This document shows positions 33,923 through 45,208 of a DNA stretch of 64,000 bases, piece after piece. This stretch comes from Actimicrobium antarcticum (GTDB taxonomy: Bacteria > Pseudomonadota > Gammaproteobacteria > Burkholderiales > Burkholderiaceae_D), in NCBI RefSeq assembly GCF_039536745.1, contig NZ_BAAAZE010000013.1:1-64000 (forward strand), in the 5' to 3' direction. The position numbers were made by a program, and so were the translations under genes. How positions within the stretch are numbered: the first letter of the stretch is position 1; the number at the start of each line of letters is the position of its first letter. The notes beneath the pieces were generated by a model. The model was not told the origin of the DNA, ran no database searches, and was given only the letters and a program-made list of their open reading frames with translations.

Positions 33923-35248
33923 TTACTGATCCTTGGCTGTCGAACACCAGCCAGCACCAGAATGCATAGACGACGACCCTTCGTAGACCGGTGCAAAGCC
34001 GCCGCCCGGCGTGCGGAAATTGGTGGTCTGGCCCTGGTACAAACGCGCCGCCACCCATTGCACGCTGCCGTCATACGTGTAGGCGCGCAGGTCGAACTTG
34101 AGTGGCTGTGCCGTGGCGTCGTTCGAGGTGGCCCGTCTGCCGGGGGCCACCAGCGCCTGTGCCACATAGTCGCCGGCGAGGATGTCCTGCCAGACCCGCT
34201 GGGTCAGCTTGTCGCCCCGGTACGCCGCGCGCCCGCCGAATCCGGCGTAGGGCTTGAAAAACAGCTGGCGCCGCTCGCGCCAGAGGCGCTCGGCATGCTG
34301 CGCCTCGACCAGTTCGGTATGAGGAATGCCGGCCAGCAAAATGTCCTGCGTGGCCTGTGCTACACCCAATGCCTGCAACCGCGATGCATCGCCGAGCAGG
34401 GCCAGATTGCGTTTGTCGGCGTACAGCGCGTGTGCCTGCGGATGCGGCGTGAGCACGACCGCGTCCAGCAGATACGCCTCGCGCAGCGTTGCGCTGGCAG
34501 GCTCGGCCAGCGAAAAATCGGTCAGGCGGTTGTAGACCAGATCGATGGCCAGTTCGCCGTGCCAGAGCGCGCCGTCGCGCACACTGAATTCGGACGGACC
34601 GGCAATCACCGCCGCCAATCCGTGTCTCTCGAACAGTCGCTGGAACAGCAGGAATTCGGGATACAGATACTGCTGTTCAGGATTCTCGTCGACGATGGCG
34701 ATGCTGCGTAGCGGCCGCTCATGCCCGCCAAGTGACCACTCGCGACGAAACATCGCCATCAGATTGGCTTCGAATGCATCGGCGCTCGCCGGTGGCGGCT
34801 GCACGCTTTCCAGCGCTGCGCAGCAACTGCGCTGTGCGCGCGCCAGCACCGCATTGAGCATCGCACCGCCCGCATTGGTATTGATCTCGATCAGGCCAAA
34901 GCCATCCTCGGTGACGTGAAAATCGTAGCCGAAGAACACGCTCCTGACACCGCCGGGTTGGTGGCGCGCAATCGCCGGGGCCGTCGCCAGGACTTCCTCG
35001 CGATAGGCTGGCAGCGCGACCACCGATTCGATGGCCTGCACCACCTGCGCCATGCGCGTCATGTGCGCGTGCGACAAAAACACCGGACGTGTTGCGAACA
35101 GGTAGGGGCAACGCTGCTGCAGCAAGGCAAACAGACCGGGCTGACCGATCTCGGACTCCAGCGCCTGCCGCAGCGCGGTGTCGTCCAGGCTGATGCAGAA
35201 GCATTCGCTGTTGAGGATCTCGATCGAATCGAATTCGCCGTCGGTCAT
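33923..35248 (-). CDS. ATP-grasp-like protein of unknown function
   Basis: A 441-residue soluble protein with the look of an ATP-grasp ligase: GLIEINTNAGGAMLNA (an E-x-N-x-N metal-ligand style block, about residue 115), FFKPYAGFGGRAAYRG (phosphate-binding Lys and Gly-rich loop, about 335), and LKFDLRAYTYDGSVQWVAARLY. The acidic ENTNAG block comes before the Lys-Gly loop, which would mean a circularly permuted order. It probably joins a carboxylate to an amine or thiol. Start at 35248 overlaps the upstream small gene by four bases; open frame upstream of that has no family likeness. Confidence 0.62.
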   Translation of the reverse strand: MTDGEFDSIEILNSECFCISLDDTALRQALESEIGQPGLFALLQQRCPYLFATRPVFLSHAHMTRMAQVVQAIESVVALPAYREEVLATAPAIARHQPGGVRSVFFGYDFHVTEDGFGLIEINTNAGGAMLNAVLARAQRSCCAALESVQPPPASADAFEANLMAMFRREWSLGGHERPLRSIAIVDENPEQQYLYPEFLLFQRLFERHGLAAVIAGPSEFSVRDGALWHGELAIDLVYNRLTDFSLAEPASATLREAYLLDAVVLTPHPQAHALYADKRNLALLGDASRLQALGVAQATQDILLAGIPHTELVEAQHAERLWRERRQLFFKPYAGFGGRAAYRGDKLTQRVWQDILAGDYVAQALVAPGRRATSNDATAQPLKFDLRAYTYDGSVQWVAARLYQGQTTNFRTPGGGFAPVYEGSSSMHSGAGWCSTAKDQ

Positions 35249-35454
35249 TGGCGACCTCGGGTGATGATCCATGCGACGAGAGCAATACCGGCGATGACCA
35301 GCAGCATGCAGCCCATGCCCCAACCCCAGCCGTATCCACCCATCCAGCCGCCGCTCATTCCACCACCGTTCATCATGTGTCCGTTTTGTGCCAGCGAGAT
35401 GCCAGACTTGAATAGTGCAGTTGCACCAACGGCCAAAGCAGGCAGGGTCTTCAT
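35245..35454 (-). CDS. Small Met/Gly-rich membrane protein, 69 aa
   Basis: A 69-residue protein: signal-like N-terminus (LPALAVGATALFKSGISLAQ), a His-Met-Gly-Trp-rich middle (HMMNGGG, GGWMGGYGWGWGMG) and one hydrophobic helix (CMLLVIAGIALVAWII) ending in RGRQ. GGAG eight bases before 35454 supports this start. It overlaps the ATP-grasp-like gene by ATGA, so the two are translated together. Similar glycine-tryptophan small proteins often sit in metal or oxidative stress loci; function unknown. Confidence 0.68.
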   Translation of the reverse strand: MKTLPALAVGATALFKSGISLAQNGHMMNGGGMSGGWMGGYGWGWGMGCMLLVIAGIALVAWIITRGRQ

Positions 35455-35782
35455 CAATATTCTCCGATAGCACATGGCAAATTAATGGACCACCGTGCGC
35501 TTCCTCGCCGCCAGTGTCTGCGCGGTAGCACACGCAGACCGCCAACGCAGTCACTTTTCGGCGAGGGCTGTCGACAGCGAGTGATGCCGGATCGCGGCTG
35601 GAATGACCGTCATCTGTACCGCAACAGGATCGTTGGCACCTTAAAGTTATCCAGCAACGGATCGTGGCCACTGCGGGTACGATTTCCTAAGTTCGGTAGC
35701 GCATAGAAAAACATCCGGCGTTCAGGTAGCGTGCTCGAAAAAGTGACGGCGGGCGTCGCCGCCCGCTACCAAGGAAAATCGC
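35455..35782. other. Intergenic, no gene seen
   Basis: Divergent region between the small membrane protein and the BON lipoprotein. I see no convincing frame, repeat or RNA. CAAGGAAAA just before 35783 is the ribosome binding site of the next gene. Confidence 0.5.
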
Positions 35783-36112
35783 ATGAATACAAGATTTCGA
35801 GTGGCAATATGTAGTGCTGCTGCGTTCACGCTGATCGGGCTGGGTGGGTGCAACAAGACCCCGAAAGTAAGCGGAGAGGCGTCGTCGGGCTCCGTCAACC
35901 TCGCCGATGCCGACGTCACGACCAATGTCAAAACGGCGCTGCTGCACGACGCTATCCTGAACGGCTTCGATATCCATGTCACCACCCTCAAGGGCGACGT
36001 GCGGCTCGATGGCATTGTCGACACCCAGAGCAGGATCGATACAACGATCAAACTGATTCGCGGAGTCGACGGGGTACACACCATCCACGACGGACTGACC
36101 ATCAAAAAATGA
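35783..36112 (+). CDS. BON domain lipoprotein
   Basis: A 109-residue lipoprotein: signal peptide with lipobox LGGC (Cys at about residue 23), short linker, then one BON domain (LADADVTTNVKTALLHDA, VTTLKGDVRLDGIVDTQSRID, IRGVDGVHTIHDGLTI). BON domains bind phospholipid surfaces; OsmY- and DolP-like proteins protect envelopes under stress. AAGGAAAA lies seven bases upstream. It precedes the P-type ATPase by about 100 bases on the same strand. Confidence 0.86.
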   Translation: MNTRFRVAICSAAAFTLIGLGGCNKTPKVSGEASSGSVNLADADVTTNVKTALLHDAILNGFDIHVTTLKGDVRLDGIVDTQSRIDTTIKLIRGVDGVHTIHDGLTIKK

Positions 36113-36219
36113 ACCACGTCACAGGATCAATACCGCAACAGGCCCGCACCGAAGCATGATCCCGACGCCTTCAGGGCGAAGCCACGCGTCCCGTTCCAGT
36201 TCCCCAGCCGGCGTTGACA

Positions 36220-38751
<2,532 letters not shown>

Positions 38752-38790
38752 TGCGCTGCGCTGGCTGCGCCCCAGGAGTCGGGTGGGGTT

Positions 38791-38832
38791 GTCGGCATCG
38801 ATGACCGCGTGATTGTGGTCATCGATGCCGAC
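38791..38832. terminator. Perfect 16-bp inverted repeat between convergent genes
   Basis: GTCGGCATCGATGACC (38791-38806) and its exact complement (38817-38832) enclose a ten-base loop. No T run follows on either strand. It lies between the ATPase and amidase genes, which converge, so it is a probable bidirectional terminator. Confidence 0.6.
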
Positions 38833-38849
38833 GCGGCTGTCATGGTGCG

Positions 38850-40439
38850 CTAGCCAACATGCTGTTTCACGCTGGCAGGAAAGCCCGGTGCGCGCCGATG
38901 CAGTGTCGATTGCTCGAACGCATACGCCAGTTTGATCAGCATGCCTTCGGCATACGCGCCGGCGACAAACGAGACGCCGACCGGCAGACCGGCGACATAG
39001 CCGGCCGGCACCGTGATGTGCGGATATCCGGCAACCGCTGCCGGCGTTGAAAAACTGTCGCCGAAGTGATCGGCGTTGATGGTGTCGGTCAGCCAGGCCG
39101 GACCGCCGGTGGGGGCGAACAGCGCGTCGAGCTTGTACTCGGCGAGCACCTGGTCGATGCCTTCGGTGCGGGAGTATTGCCGATTGTTGGCCAGTGCCGC
39201 CAGATACTCCGGGCTGTCGAGTCCGCCCTTGGCCTCGGCGCGCAGGAACAATTCCTGGTCAAAGAATCCCATCTCGGTAGCGCGGTGCTGCTGGTTGAAC
39301 GCGATCACGTCATTGAGCGTGCGCACCGGCGCGCCGGTGGCGAATTCGGCCAGGTAGGTATTGAGGCCGGTCTTCAGTTCGTACAGCAGCACCTCCAGTT
39401 CGGAGTCACCGTACTTGCTGATGTTGGGCAGTTCGACGTCGACCAGAATCGCGCCTTTGGCCGCCATCACTGCCAGCGCGGCGCTGGCCAGTGCCTGCAC
39501 CGCCGGATGGGAGGCGGTGGCATTGCGCACCACGCCGATGCGCGCGCCGCGCAAGCCATCCGCGTCGAGAAAGCGCATGTAGTCCTGCCGCTTGATCCCA
39601 GCGGTGGCGCTATCGTGCGGGTCCGTGCCGGTCATGGCGCCCAGCAGCACGGCGGCATCGGCCACGCTGCGTGTCATCGGTCCGGGAGTGTCCTGTGTGT
39701 GCGAAATCGGAATGATGCCGTCGCGGCTGATCAATCCGACCGTGGGTTTCAGACCGACCAGACCGCAGATCGAGGCCGGTGACGTGATCGATCCATCGGT
39801 CTCGGTGCCCACGGCAATGGCCGCCAGACTGGCTGCGATGGCTGCCGCCGAGCCGGAACTGGAGCCGCTGGTATTGCGGTCCAGCGCATAGGGATTACGG
39901 GTCAGGCCACCGCGCGCGCTCCAGCCCGAGGTCGAGCGGGTCGAACGGATGTTGGCCCATTCGCTGAGGTTGGTCTTGCCGAGGATGACGGCGCCGGCTT
40001 CGCGCAATTGCGTCACCAGAAACGCGTCGCGTGGCGCCTTCGCACCGACCAGTGCGAGAGAGCCGGCCGTGGTCTGCATGCGGTCGGCGGTGGCGATATT
40101 GTCCTTGATGAGTACCGGGATGCCATGCAGCGGACCGCGCGGACCCTTGCTTTTGCGTTCGGCATCGAGCGCTGCAGCAATGGTCAGTGCATCGGGATTG
40201 CGTTCGATGACGGCGTTGATGTGCGGACCGGCCTGGTCGATGGCCTTGATGCGGGCCAGATAGTGTTTGGTGAGTGCGGTCGCGGTCAGCGTGCCGGCGG
40301 TCATTGCTGCCTGGAGTTGGGCGACGCTGGCATCGATCAGGTTGAGTTGGCCAGACGCAGCGATGGCGCTGTTGGCGCTAATGGCAACGGTGCCGAGTGC
40401 GCCGGCGGCGCCCAGCTTGATGAAATTTCTGCGATGCAT
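38850..40439 (-). CDS. Amidase signature family enzyme, Tat-exported
   Basis: A 529-residue amidase with an N-terminal twin-arginine signal (RRNFIKLGAAGALG). The Ser-cisSer-Lys catalytic system is visible: Lys in VLIKDNIAT (about 112), Ser-rich GSSSGSAAAIAASL (about 190-203) and TDGSITSPASICGLVGLKPT with the nucleophilic Ser. These enzymes hydrolyse amides; the substrate cannot be told. Export places it in the periplasm. A ten-base inverted repeat lies just before its start. Confidence 0.88.
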   Translation of the reverse strand: MHRRNFIKLGAAGALGTVAISANSAIAASGQLNLIDASVAQLQAAMTAGTLTATALTKHYLARIKAIDQAGPHINAVIERNPDALTIAAALDAERKSKGPRGPLHGIPVLIKDNIATADRMQTTAGSLALVGAKAPRDAFLVTQLREAGAVILGKTNLSEWANIRSTRSTSGWSARGGLTRNPYALDRNTSGSSSGSAAAIAASLAAIAVGTETDGSITSPASICGLVGLKPTVGLISRDGIIPISHTQDTPGPMTRSVADAAVLLGAMTGTDPHDSATAGIKRQDYMRFLDADGLRGARIGVVRNATASHPAVQALASAALAVMAAKGAILVDVELPNISKYGDSELEVLLYELKTGLNTYLAEFATGAPVRTLNDVIAFNQQHRATEMGFFDQELFLRAEAKGGLDSPEYLAALANNRQYSRTEGIDQVLAEYKLDALFAPTGGPAWLTDTINADHFGDSFSTPAAVAGYPHITVPAGYVAGLPVGVSFVAGAYAEGMLIKLAYAFEQSTLHRRAPGFPASVKQHVG

Positions 40440-40448
40440 GCGAGCTCC

Positions 40449-40484
40449 AACCTGTGTTTTGGTGCCAAGACGTTAACACAGGTT
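40449..40484. promoter_or_regulatory. Inverted repeat before amidase start
   Basis: AACCTGTGTT (40449-40458) and AACACAGGTT (40475-40484) are exact complements 16 bases apart, ending ten bases upstream of the amidase ATG. It could be an operator or a leader hairpin that hides the start. Confidence 0.4.
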
Positions 40485-40499
40485 GACGAACCATGTTTG

Positions 40500-40542
40500 C
40501 CGGAAGGCAAGCAGCGACGGTCGTCGCAGGCCGGGCTTCCGG
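40500..40542 (-). terminator. Hairpin downstream of DJ-1/PfpI gene
   Basis: CCGGAAG (40500-40506) pairs with CTTCCGG (40536-40542), and CGAC/GTCG pair inside. It starts 14 bases after the minus-strand stop at 40556. No clear T run; candidate terminator. Confidence 0.4.
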
Positions 40543-40555
40543 CGCGGAACGGGTT

Positions 40556-41233
40556 TTAGCCCAGCAGCTTGAGCAATGCTTTTGCGGCAGGCTCTGACGA
40601 CGCCGGATTCTGGCCCGTAATCAACATTCCGTCGGTGACGACGTAGGGCTGCCAGTCCCCCAGTTTCGAGTACGTGCCGCCGTTTTGCCTGAGCATGTCT
40701 TCCACCAGAAAAGGCACCACGTCAGTCAGGCCCACGGCCTGCTCTTCGGTATTGGTGAAGCCGGTGACGGCCTTGCCATGGACTACCGATGTGCCGTCCG
40801 GATTTTTCGGATGACGCAGAATGCCGGGAGCGTGACAGACCGCCACTACCGGTTTGCCGGCCTTGAGCATGGTCTCGATCAGTGCGATGGAGTTCTTGTC
40901 TTCGGCCAGATCCCACAGCGGACCATGTCCACCCGGGTAGAACACCGCGTCGAAGTCGTCCGCTGTCACGGTATCGAGCTTGACGGTGGTGGCCAGTGCG
41001 GCCTGGGCAGCGGTGTCTGCCTTGAAGCGATGGGTGGAGTCGGTCTGCGCGGTCGGGTCGTCGCTTTTCGGGTCCAGTGGCGGCTGACCACCCAGCGGTG
41101 AGGCCAGCGTGATCGTTGCACCGGCGTCCTTGAAGACGTAGTAGGGCGCGGCAAATTCTTCCAGCCAGAACCCGGTCTTGTTGCCGGTGTCACCAAGTTT
41201 GTCGTGCGAGGTCAGTACCATTAATAGATTCAT
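40556..41233 (-). CDS. DJ-1/PfpI family protein (type 1 glutamine amidotransferase-like)
   Basis: A 225-residue protein of the class I glutamine amidotransferase fold. GFWLEEFAAPYYVFKDAG, FYPGGHGPLWDL and PVVAVCHAPGIL (with the nucleophile-elbow Cys, then His) are the family landmarks; relatives include Hsp31-like glyoxalase III/deglycase proteins. It may detoxify methylglyoxal. The ATG at 41233 follows AAAGG and begins the conserved MNLLMVLTSHDKLGDTG; an earlier ATG at 41311 adds residues without likeness. Confidence 0.86.
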   Translation of the reverse strand: MNLLMVLTSHDKLGDTGNKTGFWLEEFAAPYYVFKDAGATITLASPLGGQPPLDPKSDDPTAQTDSTHRFKADTAAQAALATTVKLDTVTADDFDAVFYPGGHGPLWDLAEDKNSIALIETMLKAGKPVVAVCHAPGILRHPKNPDGTSVVHGKAVTGFTNTEEQAVGLTDVVPFLVEDMLRQNGGTYSKLGDWQPYVVTDGMLITGQNPASSEPAAKALLKLLG

Positions 41234-41533
41234 GTCGTGCCTTTCGAATAGGGTGTGAACGTCCGGATTGCGGACCGGGAGTGCGGTGCGGACTGCGGCT
41301 GCTTGCATCACGCAGGAGGACTATAAGCGCGTTCCCGCAACGCCGTCCGTGCGCTGGCACACTTGCCAATTCGATATGAGTCGACGGTGCCCGGGTGCCG
41401 CAGCGCGCTGCGCATCGGGCATCTCCGGTGCCAGTGAATATTCCTGATAACAGTGCTAGACTCGGGCGTCATTTCGTGACCTGGGCAGTAAGCCTTTTTT
41501 TAGCCAACTGATGTCCCACCCTGAGGATTTAAC

Positions 41534-41842
41534 ATGAACATGAATCGCCGTACTTTTGTCATCCATTCGCTGGTCGGCACCGCCGCACTGGCCGCCGCCA
41601 CACTGACCCGCGCTGAAGCAGCCAAGGTAGCCGAGACCGATCCGCAAGCGATCGGCCTGGGCTACAAGGAAGACGCTACCAAGGCAGACAAAGCCAAATT
41701 CCCGAAATACGCTGCCGGCCAGCATTGCGGTAATTGCCAGTTGTACCAGGGCGGCGCTACCGGCTACGGTAACTGCGCACTGTTCCCGGGCAAGCAGGTT
41801 GCTGCTGCCGGCTGGTGCAGCGCCTACGCCAAGAAGGCCTGA
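41534..41842 (+). CDS. High-potential iron-sulfur protein (HiPIP)
   Basis: A 102-residue HiPIP with twin-arginine signal (NRRTFVIHSLVG), exported folded with its [4Fe-4S] cluster. Four cluster cysteines are seen in HCGNC, YGNCALFPG and AGWCSAY, in the usual spacing. HiPIPs shuttle electrons in the periplasm between cytochrome complexes and reductases or oxidases. It is monocistronic, followed by a strong terminator. A -10-like TAGACT with extended TG lies at 41457-41462. Confidence 0.93.
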   Translation: MNMNRRTFVIHSLVGTAALAAATLTRAEAAKVAETDPQAIGLGYKEDATKADKAKFPKYAAGQHCGNCQLYQGGATGYGNCALFPGKQVAAAGWCSAYAKKA

Positions 41843-41874
41843 TCGACCGGTTATTTCACCGTCGGTCCGACAAG

Positions 41875-41902
41875 AAAGCACGCAGTCAGCGTGCTTTTTT
41901 TT
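41875..41902 (+). terminator. Rho-independent terminator of HiPIP gene
   Basis: AAAGCACGC and GCGTGCTTT pair around AGTCA and continue into a T run ending at 41902. Confidence 0.88.
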
Positions 41903-42013
41903 GCCCGGTGCATTGGTGTGCCGGCGCGGCGTTGGTGCTTTGATAGGCTGGGTGTGTACGCCGCGCTGTTAGGATGACTGGCACGGAAGTCTGGTCTCGG
42001 GAAGGAACCCATC

Positions 42014-43528
42014 ATGGAAGTGGAACTGAAATTGCTCATCAAGCCGGCTGATGTCGCGGCCTTGCGCAGGCATCCTTTACTGAAACAGCTCGCCACGGCA
42101 AAGCCGCGCAAGCAGCCGCAGCAGGACAGTTACTTCGATACACCCGACCTGCAATTGCGCGCCGCCGGAGCGGGCCTGCGCGTGCGCCGTGTCGGTGGCG
42201 GATGGATACAGACCTTGAAGGCCGGCGGCAGTGTCGCCGGTGGCTTGCACAGCCGGCATGAGTGGGAGTCGCCCGTCGCCGGCCCGTTGCCGGAGCTGGC
42301 AGCACTGCGTGCGCTGGTCGGGAAAAAAGGCCCGTGGGGAAAACTGCTGCGCTCTGCCGAATTTGAAGAACGACTGCAGTCGCTGTTCGAGATCGACGTC
42401 GTGCGCACAGTCTGGGACCTGCGTCTGGCCGATGGTGGCGAGATCGAATTCGTCCTCGACCAGGGCCGTATCGATTGCGGCGGCCAGAGCGTGCCGATCA
42501 GTGAAATCGAACTGGAACTGAAATCAGGCGATCCGCTGCACCTGTTCGATTTTGCCCTCGCGCTGCAACAGGATATTGCGCTGAGAATCGGCAACCGCAG
42601 CAAGGCCGGACGCGGCTATGCCTTGCTCGCACCGCAACCCGACAAGGCAGTCACCGCCGCGCCGATCGTCCTGTCGACGCAGATGTCGCTGGTTCAGGCG
42701 TTCCAGACCATCGCGTCGAATTGCCTGACGCAGATCCAGTCCAACGAGGCGGGCGTGGAATGCAGGTCCGATCCCGAAAGCCTGCATCAGATGCGCGTCG
42801 GTCTGCGCCGCCTGCTCGGTGCAATCGGATTGTTACAGCGCTGGCAGCCGTGTCCGGTGTCACTGCGCGACGAACTGGACTGGCTCGCCGCGCAACTTGG
42901 GCCGGCGCGTGACTGGGACGTGCTGGCCGGGACCACGCTGTCGACCATGGCTGACATGCCATCCGACATCGATATCGCCGGCATGACACTGGCCGCCCGT
43001 CGCACGGCGCAAGCCGCGCATGACATCGCATCGGCCGCCATTGGTACGGCGCGTTACACCCGACTGATGCTGGGTCTTGCGCGCTGGCTCTTTGGTATTG
43101 CCGCCGTCGATGAGCAGACCGCAACGCCACTCCATCTGACATTCATTGTGCACGATCTACTTGCACGCAATCAGGAGCGCCTGGCCCGTCGCAGTCACCA
43201 GTTGCGCGATGGCACGCCGCAAGCGCGGCATCGCCTGCGCATCGCAATCAAAAAACTACGTTACGCGACCGAATTTTTTTCGTCGCTTTACCCGGAAAAA
43301 AACATGCGTCGATATGCCCGTGCACTGGCGGGTCTGCAGGACCAGCTTGGCGCGAGAAACGATGCGGCCGTGGCCGGTCGGCTGCTGCAGCAATTGCAGC
43401 TCGCCCAGCCGGAACTGGCGGGCAGCATCGGCTTTGTACGTGGCACGCTGGCGGTCGGGATCGAGCGCGATGACAAAGCTGTTCGCAGGCGCTGCGAAGA
43501 GCTTGCGGCGATCTCGCTGGCCGGGTAG
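42014..43528 (+). CDS. CYTH and CHAD domain protein (inorganic triphosphatase-like)
   Basis: A 504-residue protein. The N-terminal CYTH domain (about 1-200) begins with the EVELKL (ExExK) metal/phosphate motif and keeps the basic tunnel residues (DTPDLQLRAAGAGLRVRR, QTLKAGG, HSRHEWE); E. coli YgiF of this type cleaves inorganic triphosphate. The C-terminal CHAD domain (about 225-500) has the repeated helical His-rich motifs HQMRVGLRRLLGAIGLL and RHRLRIAIKKLRYATEFF, which bind polyphosphate. AAGGAA precedes the ATG. It stands alone between HiPIP and GST genes. Confidence 0.9.
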   Translation: MEVELKLLIKPADVAALRRHPLLKQLATAKPRKQPQQDSYFDTPDLQLRAAGAGLRVRRVGGGWIQTLKAGGSVAGGLHSRHEWESPVAGPLPELAALRALVGKKGPWGKLLRSAEFEERLQSLFEIDVVRTVWDLRLADGGEIEFVLDQGRIDCGGQSVPISEIELELKSGDPLHLFDFALALQQDIALRIGNRSKAGRGYALLAPQPDKAVTAAPIVLSTQMSLVQAFQTIASNCLTQIQSNEAGVECRSDPESLHQMRVGLRRLLGAIGLLQRWQPCPVSLRDELDWLAAQLGPARDWDVLAGTTLSTMADMPSDIDIAGMTLAARRTAQAAHDIASAAIGTARYTRLMLGLARWLFGIAAVDEQTATPLHLTFIVHDLLARNQERLARRSHQLRDGTPQARHRLRIAIKKLRYATEFFSSLYPEKNMRRYARALAGLQDQLGARNDAAVAGRLLQQLQLAQPELAGSIGFVRGTLAVGIERDDKAVRRRCEELAAISLAG

Positions 43529-43654
43529 CCGCGCTGGTTTTACGGGTGCGGGAAGCATGACGCCAGACCGGCTGGTGCAACCGGACCCGGTTATTTTCCG
43601 GGCAGCAGAGACACTGCTCGCCCACGTCTATTCAACCCTCACCATCAGGCCACC

Positions 43655-44344
43655 ATGATCACCGTCCACCATCTGGAAACATCCCGCTCGCAGCGCATCC
43701 TCTGGCTGCTTGAAGAGCTTGGCGTCCCCTACGAGATCAAGCGTTACCAGCGCGACAAAAAAACCCGGCTCGCGCCGCCCGAACTCAAAGCCGTTCATCC
43801 GCTGGGCAAATCACCCGTGATCACCGACGGCGGTATCACGGTGGCCGAATCGGCGGCGATCATTGAATATCTGGTCGAAAGTTACGGCGCTAACGGCAGC
43901 GGCGACGTCGCCGCCTTGCAGCCAACAACCGGCACACCCGAGCATCGCCAGTGCCGCTTCTGGATGCATTTTGCCGAGGGATCGCTGATGAACTGGTTGG
44001 TCATGAAACTGGTTTTCATGACCATTCCGACGCAACCGATGCCGTTCTTCGTGCGACCCATCGCCCGCAAATTATGCGAACAAGTACAGATAAAACTGAT
44101 CGATCCGAATCTCGCCACGGCGCTGGCATTCATGGAACAGCATCTGTCCACGCACGCCTGGTTTTCCGGTGACCAGTTGACCATGGCCGATTTTCAGATG
44201 AGTTTTGCGGTCGAGGCAGCGCTGTCGCGGGTGGAGGGCGCGAACCGGTTTCCGGCCTTGCTCGCATATAAAAAGAAAATGACGGCGCGACCGGCGTATC
44301 AGCGTGCGATTGAAAAAGGTGGGCCGGTGATGATGTCGGCTTGA
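43655..44344 (+). CDS. Glutathione S-transferase family protein
   Basis: A 229-residue GST. The thioredoxin-like half (about 1-80) has SRSQRILWLLEELGVPYE, the cis-Pro in GKSPVITDGG and AESAAIIEYL; the helical half contains FSGDQLTMADFQMSFAVEAAL, the N-capping box motif. Ser in the first block is a candidate activating residue. Relatives detoxify electrophiles or act in fungal-type thiol exchange. It begins 127 bases after the CHAD gene, which is in the same direction. Confidence 0.9.
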   Translation: MITVHHLETSRSQRILWLLEELGVPYEIKRYQRDKKTRLAPPELKAVHPLGKSPVITDGGITVAESAAIIEYLVESYGANGSGDVAALQPTTGTPEHRQCRFWMHFAEGSLMNWLVMKLVFMTIPTQPMPFFVRPIARKLCEQVQIKLIDPNLATALAFMEQHLSTHAWFSGDQLTMADFQMSFAVEAALSRVEGANRFPALLAYKKKMTARPAYQRAIEKGGPVMMSA

Positions 44345-44821
44345 GTCTGGGGGCGGCTTCACCGAAGTACCGCTGTGGCGCCTTTTGCGCGAACTTACTG
44401 GCGGTATCGACATCGGCTGAAGCCAGGGTAGCGTCCATCAATGCTGCCAGGATGACCAATGTGAACGATGTCATCTAAGTTGTCCTCAGTAGTGGAGGGA
44501 TAAATGGAGGGCACGATTGGATGCGTCTTCCTAAAATAGGCCTCGACTAGCCGACTGCGTTCGCGCCGAACCAAAAAAAATCGAAAAAATCGAAAAAAGC
44601 GATAACTGTAAGAAAACGCCAATCACACCGACCAATTAGAAATATGTTTGCAAAACCGCGAACCCGCTTGGTTCCGGCGCGCCTCTTGGTGGTAACCAAG
44701 AACCAGCTAGACCGCAAGACCACCCATCTGGATGACATGATCCAGACCCGCAATTTTCATTCGGCAGTTTTTGTAAATGACTTTTAAGCTTTCCCGCCAA
44801 TTAATCACCAAGACACTTCTC
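44345..44821. other. Intergenic, AT-richer stretch, no gene seen
   Basis: No convincing frame. It includes three AAAAAATCG-like repeats near 44570-44602 and a change to lower GC that continues into the thioredoxin/CcdA genes, which may mark the edge of an acquired segment. Confidence 0.45.
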
Positions 44822-45208
44822 ATGAACCTCGCAAAAACTGTTTTCACTATCGCCCTCACATCCCTGGCCTCGATTGCCATGGCTGGCGACATCAAACCCT
44901 TCAGCCAACAGGAGTTCGACCAGCTCACCAAAGAGGGCAAACCGGTTGTGCTGGATATCAGCGCCACATGGTGCCCCACCTGCAAACAGCAAAAGCCAAT
45001 TATTGACGGCTTGATGAAGCAGCCCGCCTACAAAGATGTGACGCTGATGACTATCGACTTTGACAGTGCCAAACCCACACTGAAGGCCTTCAAGGTCAAC
45101 ATGCAAAGCACGCTGGTCGCCTTCAAAGGAGAGAAGGAAGTAGGCCGCACGATTGGTGACACAACGCCCGCAGGCATCGAGGGACTGGTTAAAAAGACGG
45201 TGAATTGA
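44822..45208 (+). CDS. Exported thioredoxin family protein
   Basis: A 128-residue periplasmic thioredoxin. The signal peptide (LAKTVFTIALTSLASIAMAG) is followed by the fold, with VVLDISATWCPTCKQQKP holding the active-site CPTC, and a MQSTLVAFKGEKEVGR cis-Pro-free end. ATG 44822 gives a normal signal peptide; one at 44777 is in frame. The four-base overlap with the CcdA gene suggests CcdA keeps it reduced. It may reduce disulfides or deliver electrons to periplasmic repair enzymes. Confidence 0.85.
   Translation: MNLAKTVFTIALTSLASIAMAGDIKPFSQQEFDQLTKEGKPVVLDISATWCPTCKQQKPIIDGLMKQPAYKDVTLMTIDFDSAKPTLKAFKVNMQSTLVAFKGEKEVGRTIGDTTPAGIEGLVKKTVN

Noticed and set aside
44560..44610. AAAAAATCG repeats as a possible attachment site
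   Set aside because: No integrase and no second copy at the other edge of the island were found.
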